DNA of 9,560 bases from an uncultured Bacteroidales bacterium. Its GTDB lineage: Bacteria > Bacteroidota > Bacteroidia > Bacteroidales > UBA932. The translations under genes and the position numbers were made by a program. Positions within the stretch are counted from its first letter, which is position 1, and each line of letters starts with the position of its first letter. Positions 1 to 7,454 of the stretch are shown piece by piece. Location of the stretch: assembly GCA_937899055.1 (NCBI GenBank), contig CALBPX010000015.1:1-9560 (forward strand). The letters run 5' to 3'. The notes beneath the pieces are model-generated. The model made no database searches. It had not been told where the DNA came from and saw nothing but the letters and a program-made list of their open reading frames with translations.

Positions 1-41
1 GAGTAATAATTGGGTCTTGAAATCAAATCCATAGTATCCAT
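1..41 (-). CDS. N-terminal fragment of a gene running off the left edge, possibly an AAA-type ATP-binding protein
   Basis: Reading the minus strand from position 41, an open frame begins MDTMDLISRPNYY and leaves the window. An ATG at 41 and a second in-frame ATG at 32 are both possible starts. The second gives MDLISRPNYY, which resembles the 'LI.R..Y' opening that precedes the Walker A region in many Bacteroidales ATP-binding proteins of the AAA_14/DUF4143 kind. That likeness is the only identity evidence, over 13 residues, and no ATPase motif is inside the window. A good Bacteroidota -7 element lies just upstream (54-61), which supports a gene starting here. It would put only a few bases of leader before the ATG at 41 and about 15 before the ATG at 32, so I slightly favour 32. 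The direct repeat ATCCAT (27-32 and 36-41) creates the two starts. The gene is separate from the fimbrial operon and has its own promoter. Confidence 0.42.
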   Translation of the reverse strand, partial: MDTMDLISRPNYY

Positions 42-53
42 GTCTTACAAATG

Positions 54-87
54 CAAAGATAATTGGATTTTGTTGACTATACTCAAC
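54..87 (-). promoter_or_regulatory. Bacteroidota-type promoter, minus strand
   Basis: On the minus strand positions 61-54 read TATCTTTG, a perfect match to the Bacteroidota primary sigma -7 consensus TAnnTTTG. A TTG-type -33 element lies at 87-84 (GTTG), giving a 22-nt spacer. A TTTG at 90-87 would give 25 nt, which is long. The surrounding 60-120 region is very AT-rich, unlike the flanking coding DNA. It would drive the gene that begins at 41 or 32, not the fimbrial operon. Confidence 0.55.
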
Positions 88-90
88 AAA
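69..90. repeat. Perfect inverted repeat (8-bp arms, 6-bp spacer) overlapping the promoter
   Basis: TTTGTTGA at 69-76 and TCAACAAA at 83-90 are exact reverse complements around the 6-base centre CTATAC. The repeat sits between and over the -33 region of the minus-strand promoter, where an operator would act. An alternative reading is a recombinase crossover site of the short-arm kind used at Bacteroidales invertible promoters. A partner copy in inverted orientation would be needed for that, and I found none in the window. Confidence 0.6.
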
Positions 91-120
91 TGAGAAATTT
101 TTTGCATTTTGTTCATTATC

Positions 121-192
121 CTCAGCGCCCACCACGGAGAATACCGATGGGCAGGTCATAGATCTGAAGTCTTATACAGAGTTGTTGCTGAG
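121..192 (-). other. Possible 3' structured region after the last fimbrial gene
   Basis: Downstream of the stop codon at 206, an outer stem can form between CTCAGC (121-126) and GCTGAG (187-192). It encloses an inner hairpin with arms GCCCA/TGGGC (127-131, 148-152) and CGG/CCG (135-137, 144-146), with small bulges. It could end or stabilise the operon transcript. No U-tract follows it on the minus strand, so it is not a textbook intrinsic terminator. Imperfect stems of this size also arise by chance. Confidence 0.25.
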
Positions 193-205
193 CCTGTTAT
201 GTTTA

Positions 206-2512
206 TCAAGGGGTGGCGATTACGTAGGCGGACTGTGCGGGGCCAAAGTACTTGATCTTTACAAACAGTCCTACACCGGAAGCCTGGTTGGCCGTAGCTC
301 TGAGCGGACGTGTGTCGTCAAAGTATATCGTGTAGATTTTGGCGGAATTGTCTTCGGAGCCGTCGGCCTTTGTAGGCTTGGATATGATATCTATGTAGAA
401 CCATGAGTTCCAAGGCTCTCCTATCTTGCGTGAATTCCACAGGAACGGCGACGGAACCGAGGAGTCTGTATAGCCTGCAAAGTCCATTCCCATAAGCGTT
501 TCGCCGTCCAGGGCAGTTCCGTTTTCCGTATTTGCAATCTCTACGCCCACATTGGTCTGCTCCACGCCGTCAACTTCGTACCTGTAAGGGTTGAGAGTAT
601 TTGTGGCCATACGTATTCTTATGGGGTACAGACCGGAAGGATAGTCTCCAGGAATCCTAAGCTGGAGCTTATACTCGTTGCAGGTCTTGCCGCCTACTGT
701 ACGGCTGGCTCCGGTGGCTTCCAGGCTCAGGGCGCTTGTCTCCTGCAGAAGACAGTCGAACTGGCTTATTGAATATATATGTATGTTCCTGGAAAGGTTG
801 GTTGCAATGTGCTGGATTTCAATACTTCCGCTCTGCATGGCAGAACTGATGGCGGTGCCGAGCGTAAATGATATGGTTCCTTTTCCGGTAGTGTTATCCC
901 AAGTGGCAATGTGAACGTCGTCTGCCGCAAATGATGCGTCCGGGGTTTCTTCCCAGTTGATTCTGAAGCCGTTGACCGTAACGGTATCCATCAGCGCAGC
1001 CCATCCGGAAGTGCCTTGGGTTTCCTCTGATGGCTTGAACTCAAATGCTATGGTCTGGACGGTTCCGATCCCACTCTGGTACATGTATGAAGTGCCGTTT
1101 GTGATGCTGAGTTCAAATTTTCCGTTTGTTACGTCATCTACATTGTCGTTGATGTTGACGGTCATATTGTTCTCATATTCAGTGCTGTTTACGGCATCTT
1201 CAAATGTGGTGTGTCCAAGACCTTCCCACGGCATAGATGTAACATTGAGCACAAAACTGTGGTTACGCAGAATGTTCAGCGGCTGGTTCTGCCTGTCCAA
1301 AAGCATCAGGGTATGATATTTTGTAACCTGGTCCGCCTCGTCGGTTCTGTCGTAATGCTTCTGGTACTTTACCCTCAGGATGATTTTTGGCGGATTTGCT
1401 GCATCGTTGTCGTCTTCGAACAGGAACAGCCTTGAGGCTTCTATGTCGGCGGAGTTGATTATATTTCCGCCTGAGTCCTTGCCTCCGTACCGGTAAATCG
1501 TCATCACCTGACTTTCGTCCGTAGCAGTGTAACGGCTTGCATCGCTGAGGTTATATGGCGAAAGGCGGTTCTCGTCCAGCGTAATAGGGTAGGCCGATGT
1601 ATTTACATAGCCTGCATAGTGGTCGGCGGTTGTAGAACTGAACGGGGCTAAAAATCCTTGACTGAGGCCGTTTGAACAAATCCAGTCTATCTGCAGGATA
1701 CGATAGCTGTTTCCGCTTGGCATACCGGGGTATTCGGGGTCGTCGCTCATACTGCCAAACTCTACCCTTGCACGGTCTCTTATGAGGTGGACAATGCTTT
1801 CTGGATTTTTAGAATATACTATGTTTGCCGGCTGATATTCGTACCTGTGCTCCTCTGGAAGAGCCGGATTTACAACCTTTCCGCGGTAGGCGTGGTTAGG
1901 GTCTATTTCCCAGTCTTCGTTTGTGGTCCATGTGGTATCTCCCAACGCCAGCCACTTGCCAAGGGCGGCGGCATTTTCTTCTGCGTGGTAGCCCCAGTAT
2001 GCAACTGTCCTGTCGTCAACGGTATTTACCAGCTGACTGCCTCTGACAATTACATTTTCCATGGTTCCTACTTTGTCCAGCCCCGGAATGCGGTTGGGTG
2101 CGTTGGCAATAAAGTGGATTTTGGCGGTTCTGGCAGGAACGGTTCCGGTAATCAGTTCCCTTCCGTAGCAGTCCTGATGTAGTCCAGTGTACTGGGTCTC
2201 GGCCCCTTCCAGAGTTGCAACCCTGTAGCCCAGGTATATGCCTTCCACTGTAAAGCACAACATATAAAGGTTCTTCACATAGTCTGTTGCATCTTCATCT
2301 CCGCCAACTATGCTGGCCTTTGTCTTAGCTGCCGGTTTTTCGCCAATCAGGTTAAAGCCCAGCCTGAATGGAATGTCTTCGCACGCTTCTACTTCTACGG
2401 GGTCAATTTCCTCACCCTCAGGGCCGTTCAACCCCTTTTCGGAGCAAGACTGCACCAGCGGCAGCGTGAGCGCCACCATCAGAATCCATATATATATCAG
2501 ATACTTTTTCAT
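206..2512 (-). CDS. DUF4906-like fimbrillin-family lipoprotein, 768 aa
   Basis: Seen: a signal peptide with hydrophobic core and lipobox ending VQSC, lipid-attachment Cys at 23, then an acidic linker. A beta strand follows (IPFRLGFNL, about 47-55) and then a TKA motif at 64-66. The pattern RARVEFGSM around R249 matches the 'R.v.K/vef' strand of fimbrillin folds. ILRNHSFVLNV (R416) followed by MPWEGLGHTTFEDA (W429) matches the end-of-domain signature common to fimbrillin and DUF4906 proteins. About 330 further residues follow, beta-rich by appearance, containing a typical 'YPSGLYPIRIRMATNTLNP' strand pattern. Known: DUF4906 proteins sit in Bacteroidales pilus loci and are thought to be minor or tip subunits. 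Inferred: an accessory or tip subunit exported to the outer surface. It is the last gene of the run, 35 nt after the lectin-like gene. ATG at 2512 is chosen because it begins the signal peptide directly. Alternative: a stand-alone surface adhesin. Confidence 0.72.
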   Translation of the reverse strand: MKKYLIYIWILMVALTLPLVQSCSEKGLNGPEGEEIDPVEVEACEDIPFRLGFNLIGEKPAAKTKASIVGGDEDATDYVKNLYMLCFTVEGIYLGYRVATLEGAETQYTGLHQDCYGRELITGTVPARTAKIHFIANAPNRIPGLDKVGTMENVIVRGSQLVNTVDDRTVAYWGYHAEENAAALGKWLALGDTTWTTNEDWEIDPNHAYRGKVVNPALPEEHRYEYQPANIVYSKNPESIVHLIRDRARVEFGSMSDDPEYPGMPSGNSYRILQIDWICSNGLSQGFLAPFSSTTADHYAGYVNTSAYPITLDENRLSPYNLSDASRYTATDESQVMTIYRYGGKDSGGNIINSADIEASRLFLFEDDNDAANPPKIILRVKYQKHYDRTDEADQVTKYHTLMLLDRQNQPLNILRNHSFVLNVTSMPWEGLGHTTFEDAVNSTEYENNMTVNINDNVDDVTNGKFELSITNGTSYMYQSGIGTVQTIAFEFKPSEETQGTSGWAALMDTVTVNGFRINWEETPDASFAADDVHIATWDNTTGKGTISFTLGTAISSAMQSGSIEIQHIATNLSRNIHIYSISQFDCLLQETSALSLEATGASRTVGGKTCNEYKLQLRIPGDYPSGLYPIRIRMATNTLNPYRYEVDGVEQTNVGVEIANTENGTALDGETLMGMDFAGYTDSSVPSPFLWNSRKIGEPWNSWFYIDIISKPTKADGSEDNSAKIYTIYFDDTRPLRATANQASGVGLFVKIKYFGPAQSAYVIATP

Positions 2513-2547
2513 ATCCTATAGGTTTTCTTTTTTTTGTCTCAGCGATT

Positions 2548-5500
2548 CTAATCTCCGTTAAGTGCCTGTATTTCCTTTCCGCTCAGTGTTCTTACACAAC
2601 GTACATAGGCGTTTGCGGTAGTGCCCTCAGAACCTGTTGAAACATAGGCGGTATTTCCGTCCAATGTCCAATAATATTGACCGCCAAGAACTTCAGCCAT
2701 TGTAACACCTTGGGTGTAAGTTCCACTCTGATACTCAATAATTACATCAATTTCTTCCTTGGTGGGAAGCCTCCAACCCGTATATCTTGTTCCGTCTGTT
2801 CCAACCTCCATATAGGTTCCGCAGTGGGTTGCTGCTGTTGTAGCAGAGGTTGTACGTTGTACGGCACCCAGCTGAGATGCAATCATGAAAGCGGGGGCTA
2901 CCACATGGTCGTCGGACTGGTAGTTGCTGTCCAATATTGGATTGCCAAGAACATAGGAGCTGCTGGCTGCCGTTATCTGAATTACATACATGTGGTTATT
3001 TTTCAAATTGCTATAAGTTGAAGAGGAGCCGTATTCATAAGTTGATGTAATCGGGTAACATTGTCCATTGTAAAACACCTTGGCTGTAAAAATACCTTCA
3101 CTGGTTGTAGTTCCGGTATGGTTCTCCCAGTCCACCCAGTTTCCGGTACTTGCCTGTCCGTCAACGGTTTCGGTTCTTGTTGTATATTCTGTAATTCCAG
3201 AAGGCAGATAGTCTGTTTCCACGGTAGAAGTTTCTACCTTGCGGCTGTCGGAAGATGTGGCATTGTACTGTGCCTCGGTACATTCTACCCATTCCCAACC
3301 GTCGTAGTTGCTACCCCAGCCGTCTCCGTCCGGGTCGTAAGAGTATTCTCTTGAACTTCCCCACTTGTAGTAAGTTGAGTATTTCCACATATCTATACTG
3401 ACAGTTCTGTTGCCAGGCTGACCACCAAGGCTTTGCCCATCACCTACATAATAGTCAAATCCAGTAACTGTATAGGAGCGAGCCTGACTTCCTCCTCCTC
3501 CTCCTCCTCCTCCCGTTCCGGAAACAGTAAGGACATTGCCATACCAGGAATATGTTACATTAGATGAAGGAATAGTTCCAGAATAATAGGTAGTACTGGT
3601 ATTAGTTACAGTAGTTTGGCTGCCACCGGTTGCATAATAGCCGTTGATTGCATTGGACTGGCCGTTGGCGTTTCTGCGGTCATCGTTGCTGGAGCCTATG
3701 CCGGTGGCCCATTCGGCCTGAGTGATTTCTTTCCAGCCTTCTGAACCTTTGTAGTACCCCTTTCTGTAGTATTTTGTTACATCGTAGGAATAATAGGTAA
3801 CGGAGTAGGCGTAGGGGTTGCCGTCCCAGCGCGAAGACCAGCTGCCGGTAAAGCTCTGGATGTTGTCCGTGGGATAGTGGCGGATTACCACATGTTTCTT
3901 TGGCAGGGTGCTGTTGTTGAGCTTTACATCAAATTCTATAATCTTGACCGCACGGCTTGAAAGGGCCTCGGAAGTAACCCTTATGATGCCCTTAGGGGTA
4001 AGCTCTATGACAACGGTTTCAGAGTTGGCGGATTTGTCTGACGATGAATAGGCCTTGGCCTTGCTTGTAATGGCCAGGTTGGTAGTGCCGTCGTAGGGCA
4101 TTGGCCGCTTGTAGATGTAGTTTGCTTCTCCGGCGTTTTCAAATGTGGTGGAATCGCCCTTGATGCTTACATCCGTTCCGCTTGCATTGGTGTAATGGAT
4201 GTTTACGGAACTCAGGTCTATGGTGGGGAATATGCCGTCGTCCGTGCTTACGGAAGCATACCAGTTGAGTTCAACGCTGCGGCTGCCATCGCCGCTGAGG
4301 GAGTATTTCTGCGGATATACGGTCAGGTATTTGATGTCGGAGAGTTTTACTACGGTAGATTCGCTGTTTACATCGGTTTCTGTCCAAGGTACTACATGGT
4401 ACTCTATACGAACTTCAAAATCAGATGGTTCAATATCTTCGTTGGCGGAACCCCAGGAAGCAATGGCAGCATCAACTATGTAGATGTTGTTGCGCTTCAG
4501 GCCTTCCGAACCAATCTGAGATTCGTTGCAGATAGGAATATGGTAGTAGCAGGTTCTGTCATGCCAGTTTTCAGGGTCGGTTTCGTCGTCTTCGTTAAAA
4601 TATGTGTAAACTATTGAAACCAGAATGTATGGCTTGATATGGTAGTCGTTTGCATCCCATTTGAAAGGGGCCGTATAGGTCTTGATATGATATAGCCAAG
4701 GGTCTGAAGTTCCGTCTGTTATGCTAAGAGAGCCCACCTTCAGAGGATCGTTTGTCCAGGGGTTGCCTGCTGTTTCCGTGTTGAGCTCGTATGTTCCGTC
4801 GGCAATGTCTGCAACTTCAAAGCCGAAGTTTACATACCTCCACATAGGCTTTCCAGGATGCCAGTGCTTGGAATCCAGGCTGTCGGCCTTGAATGTAGGG
4901 TCCAGGCTGAGGTTCATCATTACCTTTGACACAGCCCTCTTGAGGTCAATGTCCCAAACCTGCTCTCCGGTTTCCGGATGTGGAGACCAGATGGTGTCGC
5001 CGTCCATGAGGAAGGCCTTGGTGTTGGTGCTGTTTGCACGGTTTTCTATTACTCCGGAGGTATAGTATTTTGCAAGGTTGTCAAAACCTATTGTTGCATC
5101 GTATGTAGAAAGAGCCTTGAGCTCAGCCAGATTTGCCGGAGGTGTAGATAATTCTCGGCGATAGGAATAGTGCTGGGCATCTGTATGCTGGCAGGAGTGG
5201 GTATGTGGGTTGTTTGCCGTAACGTAGATGTGATACTCAACATCCGGGTCAAATGGATTGGCTGCCGAAGGAACATTTGTCCAACTCTTGTTTATCAGGT
5301 GCTTGGCCTTTTCCAGAAGGCCGCCCGGTTCGTTGCTGTCCAGAATTGCACCGTCATCGTCCTGGCTGAAATGGTGGACATAAACCCAGGCAGCGCTTTC
5401 TGCCGCACTTTCTTCCTTTACAAAAACATCCAGTGTTTCTATGAGGTTTTCGTGCAGTTCTGCATGGGCGTTCACATCGTCGTTCTGGTTTATGTCAGAA

Positions 5501-5697
5501 TCGGTGTCGTCTTTTGCCTTTGTGTTTCCGCGCAGGTGGTCTATTCCATCGTCAAACAGCTTTGGCAGCAAAGAAAGGCCGCCCTTGTCCTGATATTCCG
5601 GAACAACTTTCTCGTTTCTTATACAGGAAGCCGCCAGCAAAATCAAGACAGATATCGCTGAGGCAAAAAACACTCTGTATGTTGCAAAATTTCTCAT
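2548..5697 (-). CDS. Large fimbrial tip-adhesin-like lipoprotein with C-terminal lectin-like domain, 1049 aa
   Basis: Seen: signal peptide with lipobox AASC, Cys 25, and a TKA motif at 59-61. An N-terminal fimbrillin part follows, with RAVSKVMMNL at R254, LKRNNIYIVD at R402 and a closing VVPW at W438. Next come beta-rich domains (about 440-620), including a 'HVVIRHYP' strand of the kind seen in pilus tip proteins. A Tyr/Ser/Gly-rich stretch (about 620-905) has an eight-Gly run at 729-736. The C-terminal domain (about 925-1049) carries THCGTYMEV, GWRLPT (W975) and AYVRCVR, the hallmark of the C-type-lectin-like or FISUMP-type fold often found at Bacteroidales pilus tips. Inferred role: tip adhesin binding a glycan or protein ligand. 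I chose the ATG at 5697 over a TTG seven codons upstream because it starts the signal peptide and overlaps the preceding stop by one base (TAATG), which suggests translational coupling. The stop is TAG. Confidence 0.8.
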   Translation of the reverse strand: MRNFATYRVFFASAISVLILLAASCIRNEKVVPEYQDKGGLSLLPKLFDDGIDHLRGNTKAKDDTDSDINQNDDVNAHAELHENLIETLDVFVKEESAAESAAWVYVHHFSQDDDGAILDSNEPGGLLEKAKHLINKSWTNVPSAANPFDPDVEYHIYVTANNPHTHSCQHTDAQHYSYRRELSTPPANLAELKALSTYDATIGFDNLAKYYTSGVIENRANSTNTKAFLMDGDTIWSPHPETGEQVWDIDLKRAVSKVMMNLSLDPTFKADSLDSKHWHPGKPMWRYVNFGFEVADIADGTYELNTETAGNPWTNDPLKVGSLSITDGTSDPWLYHIKTYTAPFKWDANDYHIKPYILVSIVYTYFNEDDETDPENWHDRTCYYHIPICNESQIGSEGLKRNNIYIVDAAIASWGSANEDIEPSDFEVRIEYHVVPWTETDVNSESTVVKLSDIKYLTVYPQKYSLSGDGSRSVELNWYASVSTDDGIFPTIDLSSVNIHYTNASGTDVSIKGDSTTFENAGEANYIYKRPMPYDGTTNLAITSKAKAYSSSDKSANSETVVIELTPKGIIRVTSEALSSRAVKIIEFDVKLNNSTLPKKHVVIRHYPTDNIQSFTGSWSSRWDGNPYAYSVTYYSYDVTKYYRKGYYKGSEGWKEITQAEWATGIGSSNDDRRNANGQSNAINGYYATGGSQTTVTNTSTTYYSGTIPSSNVTYSWYGNVLTVSGTGGGGGGGGSQARSYTVTGFDYYVGDGQSLGGQPGNRTVSIDMWKYSTYYKWGSSREYSYDPDGDGWGSNYDGWEWVECTEAQYNATSSDSRKVETSTVETDYLPSGITEYTTRTETVDGQASTGNWVDWENHTGTTTSEGIFTAKVFYNGQCYPITSTYEYGSSSTYSNLKNNHMYVIQITAASSSYVLGNPILDSNYQSDDHVVAPAFMIASQLGAVQRTTSATTAATHCGTYMEVGTDGTRYTGWRLPTKEEIDVIIEYQSGTYTQGVTMAEVLGGQYYWTLDGNTAYVSTGSEGTTANAYVRCVRTLSGKEIQALNGD
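3490..3513 (-). repeat. Trinucleotide microsatellite, eight GGA (Gly) codons
   Basis: On the plus strand TCC is repeated eight times without interruption. On the coding strand this is eight GGA codons for Gly 729-736 of the 1049-aa protein. The tract joins two Tyr/Ser-rich segments. Because the unit is three bases, slippage would change linker length without breaking the frame. Confidence 0.95.
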
Positions 5698-7403
5698 TAG
5701 CCAATGGGTTCTTTCCAATAAGCGGTTACTCCGTCTGTGGTATATGTGTTATTCTTGTTCAGTTCATAGTCGGCAGGCGATACTCTGCGGAAGCGGATGG
5801 TGCTGTGTGCCGCATCGCCCGGGAAATTGTTGGAAATAGGTATCATATAGGGGCTCGAAGACTGGCAGACCAGAGTGAGCCCAACCTTTGACTGCTCCTC
5901 TGTCATGGTTCTGTCATCTACGGGTATTACCCACACATTTATGGAATGTGCTCCGGCAGAAAGCGTGTATGACAGTTGGGGCCAGACCGCCGGAGTGGGG
6001 TTTTCGTCGTCTGAAATTACCATGCGGAAAAGGTCGTTGTCCAACTGCAGAAGCAGCGGGTAGGTGTTGTTGGTCACAAATGTCATCTTAGAAGAATACA
6101 TGGGCGTAACTCCATCGTCTTCAAACCTGTAGGAGATGGCAACCCAGCTCTCGTCCCAATCGTTGTAGGTCATGCTTGGAGTATAGCGCAGCCATGGGTC
6201 CGGAATTACATCCGTAGAACCCTGAGTGGTGTATGTAAAGCGGTCGTTGCCTGCGGTCCAGGGCAGAACTGCCGGAATCAGAACCAGCTTTCCGCCAACA
6301 AAGTATGCATATACAACCCATACATGATTGCGGGCAAAATCGCCTGCGGCCTCCATGCCAAAGGTCTTTGTATGCTCAACACCGTTTACCTTGTATGTAA
6401 CGGTGCCCGTAAGCTGCCTGTCCGACTCGCGGAGGTAGAAATGGCTCTGCTCCGTAAGCTTTCCGGAAGAAACTCCGGCGTCCAACCTTGCCCAATACTG
6501 GTCCGGTGTTTCGGAAGCATTGCCGGTAGCCCTGAAGAAATATGCACTTGGTGTATTGTTTGCAGCCAGGGCGGTTCCTGCCACCGGAGTGTCCAGAAGG
6601 GTTATGGTGTTGGATTCGTATCCGCTTATCTTCCAAGCATTTGCTGAATTGTTGAACACATATTCGCTGGCCGAGAACTGGTCTGAGCCGGTTCCCAGAA
6701 CTATGCTTGTCAGTTCAAAGTCCGTGTCTTCTACAGACATGCAGCTGAGCAGAAGACGGAACTTGCTTACGCAGCGGTTCAGAGTTACTTTGTCTATGGT
6801 CAGTACCGGAAAAGTTCCACCTATGGAGCAGTCTGTTGCACATCCGGAGAACGGAAGCCCGGCAGAAGGAACATCCACAGTAAGGTTCTCTGAGCTGAAC
6901 AATGCAGTTCCGCTCATGATAGCTCCGTCCAGAAGTTGCTTGCGGCTTACGGTATTCCACGCCGTATTGCTCTGGAAGGGGAGGGTCATGCCTGCCGATT
7001 CAGGATTGGCTACGGCAAATATGTCTATATGGGGTTTGTCTTCGGCAATCTGCTTCAGTTCTTCGGAATCCAGAGGTATCATGAACCTGGCCTCCTGACC
7101 TGCATCCAGATTGTAAACGGCAAGGTCTGAGGCGTTCATGTGGATGCAGTAGAACGGAGCAGCGGTTTCTGCATCATCTGTCTTGTAGAGCCATACAATC
7201 AGTTCGTTGATTTCTCTTTCGGCTTCCGTTCCTCTGAGCGAGCCTTCGTCTGCCTTTGTAGCCAGCGGCTGAGGTATGTAAATGGTCACCTGCAGCTGGG
7301 GAACTTCGGCCTCCGGACCGTGATGCTTTGAGCAGGAGGGTGTCAAAAGGGCAAGCACAAGGCACAGAGCCGCAGTGCCCAAACAAAACCTTCCGTTCAT
7401 CAT
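5697..7403 (-). CDS. Fimbrillin-like lipoprotein, probable pilus accessory or anchor subunit, 568 aa
   Basis: Seen: signal peptide ending TPSC with Cys 24, then a first strand (LQVTIYIPQ, 37-45) and a TKA motif at 49-51. The N-terminal domain ends near LNRCVSKFRLLLS (R210), the usual 'R.vsK' strand of Bacteroidales fimbrillins. A second domain ends with FARNHVWVVYAYF (R358) and VLPW (W382), again the family's closing signature. About 185 further residues form a third, beta-looking domain rich in aromatic residues. Known: FimB/Mfa2 anchors and FimC-E/Mfa3-4 accessory subunits share this layout. I cannot decide between them. Start: an ATG at 7433 would add ten residues, but the ATG at 7403 has AAAGG five bases upstream and begins the signal peptide directly (MMNGRF). 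A start at 7400 is also possible. The gene lies 51 nt after the 657-aa gene, and its stop overlaps the next start. Confidence 0.72.
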   Translation of the reverse strand: MMNGRFCLGTAALCLVLALLTPSCSKHHGPEAEVPQLQVTIYIPQPLATKADEGSLRGTEAEREINELIVWLYKTDDAETAAPFYCIHMNASDLAVYNLDAGQEARFMIPLDSEELKQIAEDKPHIDIFAVANPESAGMTLPFQSNTAWNTVSRKQLLDGAIMSGTALFSSENLTVDVPSAGLPFSGCATDCSIGGTFPVLTIDKVTLNRCVSKFRLLLSCMSVEDTDFELTSIVLGTGSDQFSASEYVFNNSANAWKISGYESNTITLLDTPVAGTALAANNTPSAYFFRATGNASETPDQYWARLDAGVSSGKLTEQSHFYLRESDRQLTGTVTYKVNGVEHTKTFGMEAAGDFARNHVWVVYAYFVGGKLVLIPAVLPWTAGNDRFTYTTQGSTDVIPDPWLRYTPSMTYNDWDESWVAISYRFEDDGVTPMYSSKMTFVTNNTYPLLLQLDNDLFRMVISDDENPTPAVWPQLSYTLSAGAHSINVWVIPVDDRTMTEEQSKVGLTLVCQSSSPYMIPISNNFPGDAAHSTIRFRRVSPADYELNKNNTYTTDGVTAYWKEPIG

Positions 7404-7408
7404 TTTTT

Positions 7409-7413
7409 CCTTT
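7409..7413 (-). promoter_or_regulatory. Purine-rich ribosome binding site deciding the 7403 start
   Basis: The minus strand reads AAAGG five bases before the ATG at 7403. Strong Shine-Dalgarno-like sites are uncommon in Bacteroidota, so this one favours 7403 (or 7400) over the upstream ATG at 7433, which has only A-rich sequence before it. Confidence 0.45.
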
Positions 7414-7454
7414 ATGTAGCAGAACCTTGTCATTTTCTTTATCGCGATAGTTAA

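Noticed and set aside
1..175. Minus-strand frame open from about 175 to the left edge (ATG near 163)
   Set aside because: It runs through the AT-rich promoter and palindrome in a different frame from the MDLISRPNYY start. Roughly 50 codons without a stop is not rare by chance, and I recognise nothing in the product.
2528..2535. Eight-T run (A8 on the coding strand) between the last two genes
   Set aside because: It is outside coding sequence, so slippage would not switch a frame. A-rich leaders are ordinary in Bacteroidota.
4195..4617. Open frame of 140 codons on the plus strand
   Set aside because: A shadow of the real gene on the opposite strand. It overlaps another plus-strand shadow frame, as expected from codon bias alone.
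5170..5661. Open frame of 163 codons on the plus strand
   Set aside because: Antisense to the N-terminal fimbrillin part of the 1049-aa gene. No ribosome binding site or family resemblance.
5698..5718. TTG start adding seven residues to the 1049-aa protein
   Set aside because: It would place MERTHWL before a signal peptide that already begins cleanly at the ATG at 5697.
6520..7098. Open frame of 192 codons on the plus strand
   Set aside because: It lies wholly antisense to the 568-aa lipoprotein gene, which has a signal peptide and family motifs. The plus-strand product shows no recognisable motif or coherent composition.
7404..7433. Upstream ATG for the 568-aa protein
   Set aside because: It adds ten residues before the signal peptide, while the ATG at 7403 has a good AAAGG site at proper spacing.
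7440..7449. Perfect 10-bp palindrome TATCGCGATA between two operon genes
   Set aside because: Too short to call an operator or terminator, with no promoter nearby; likely chance.
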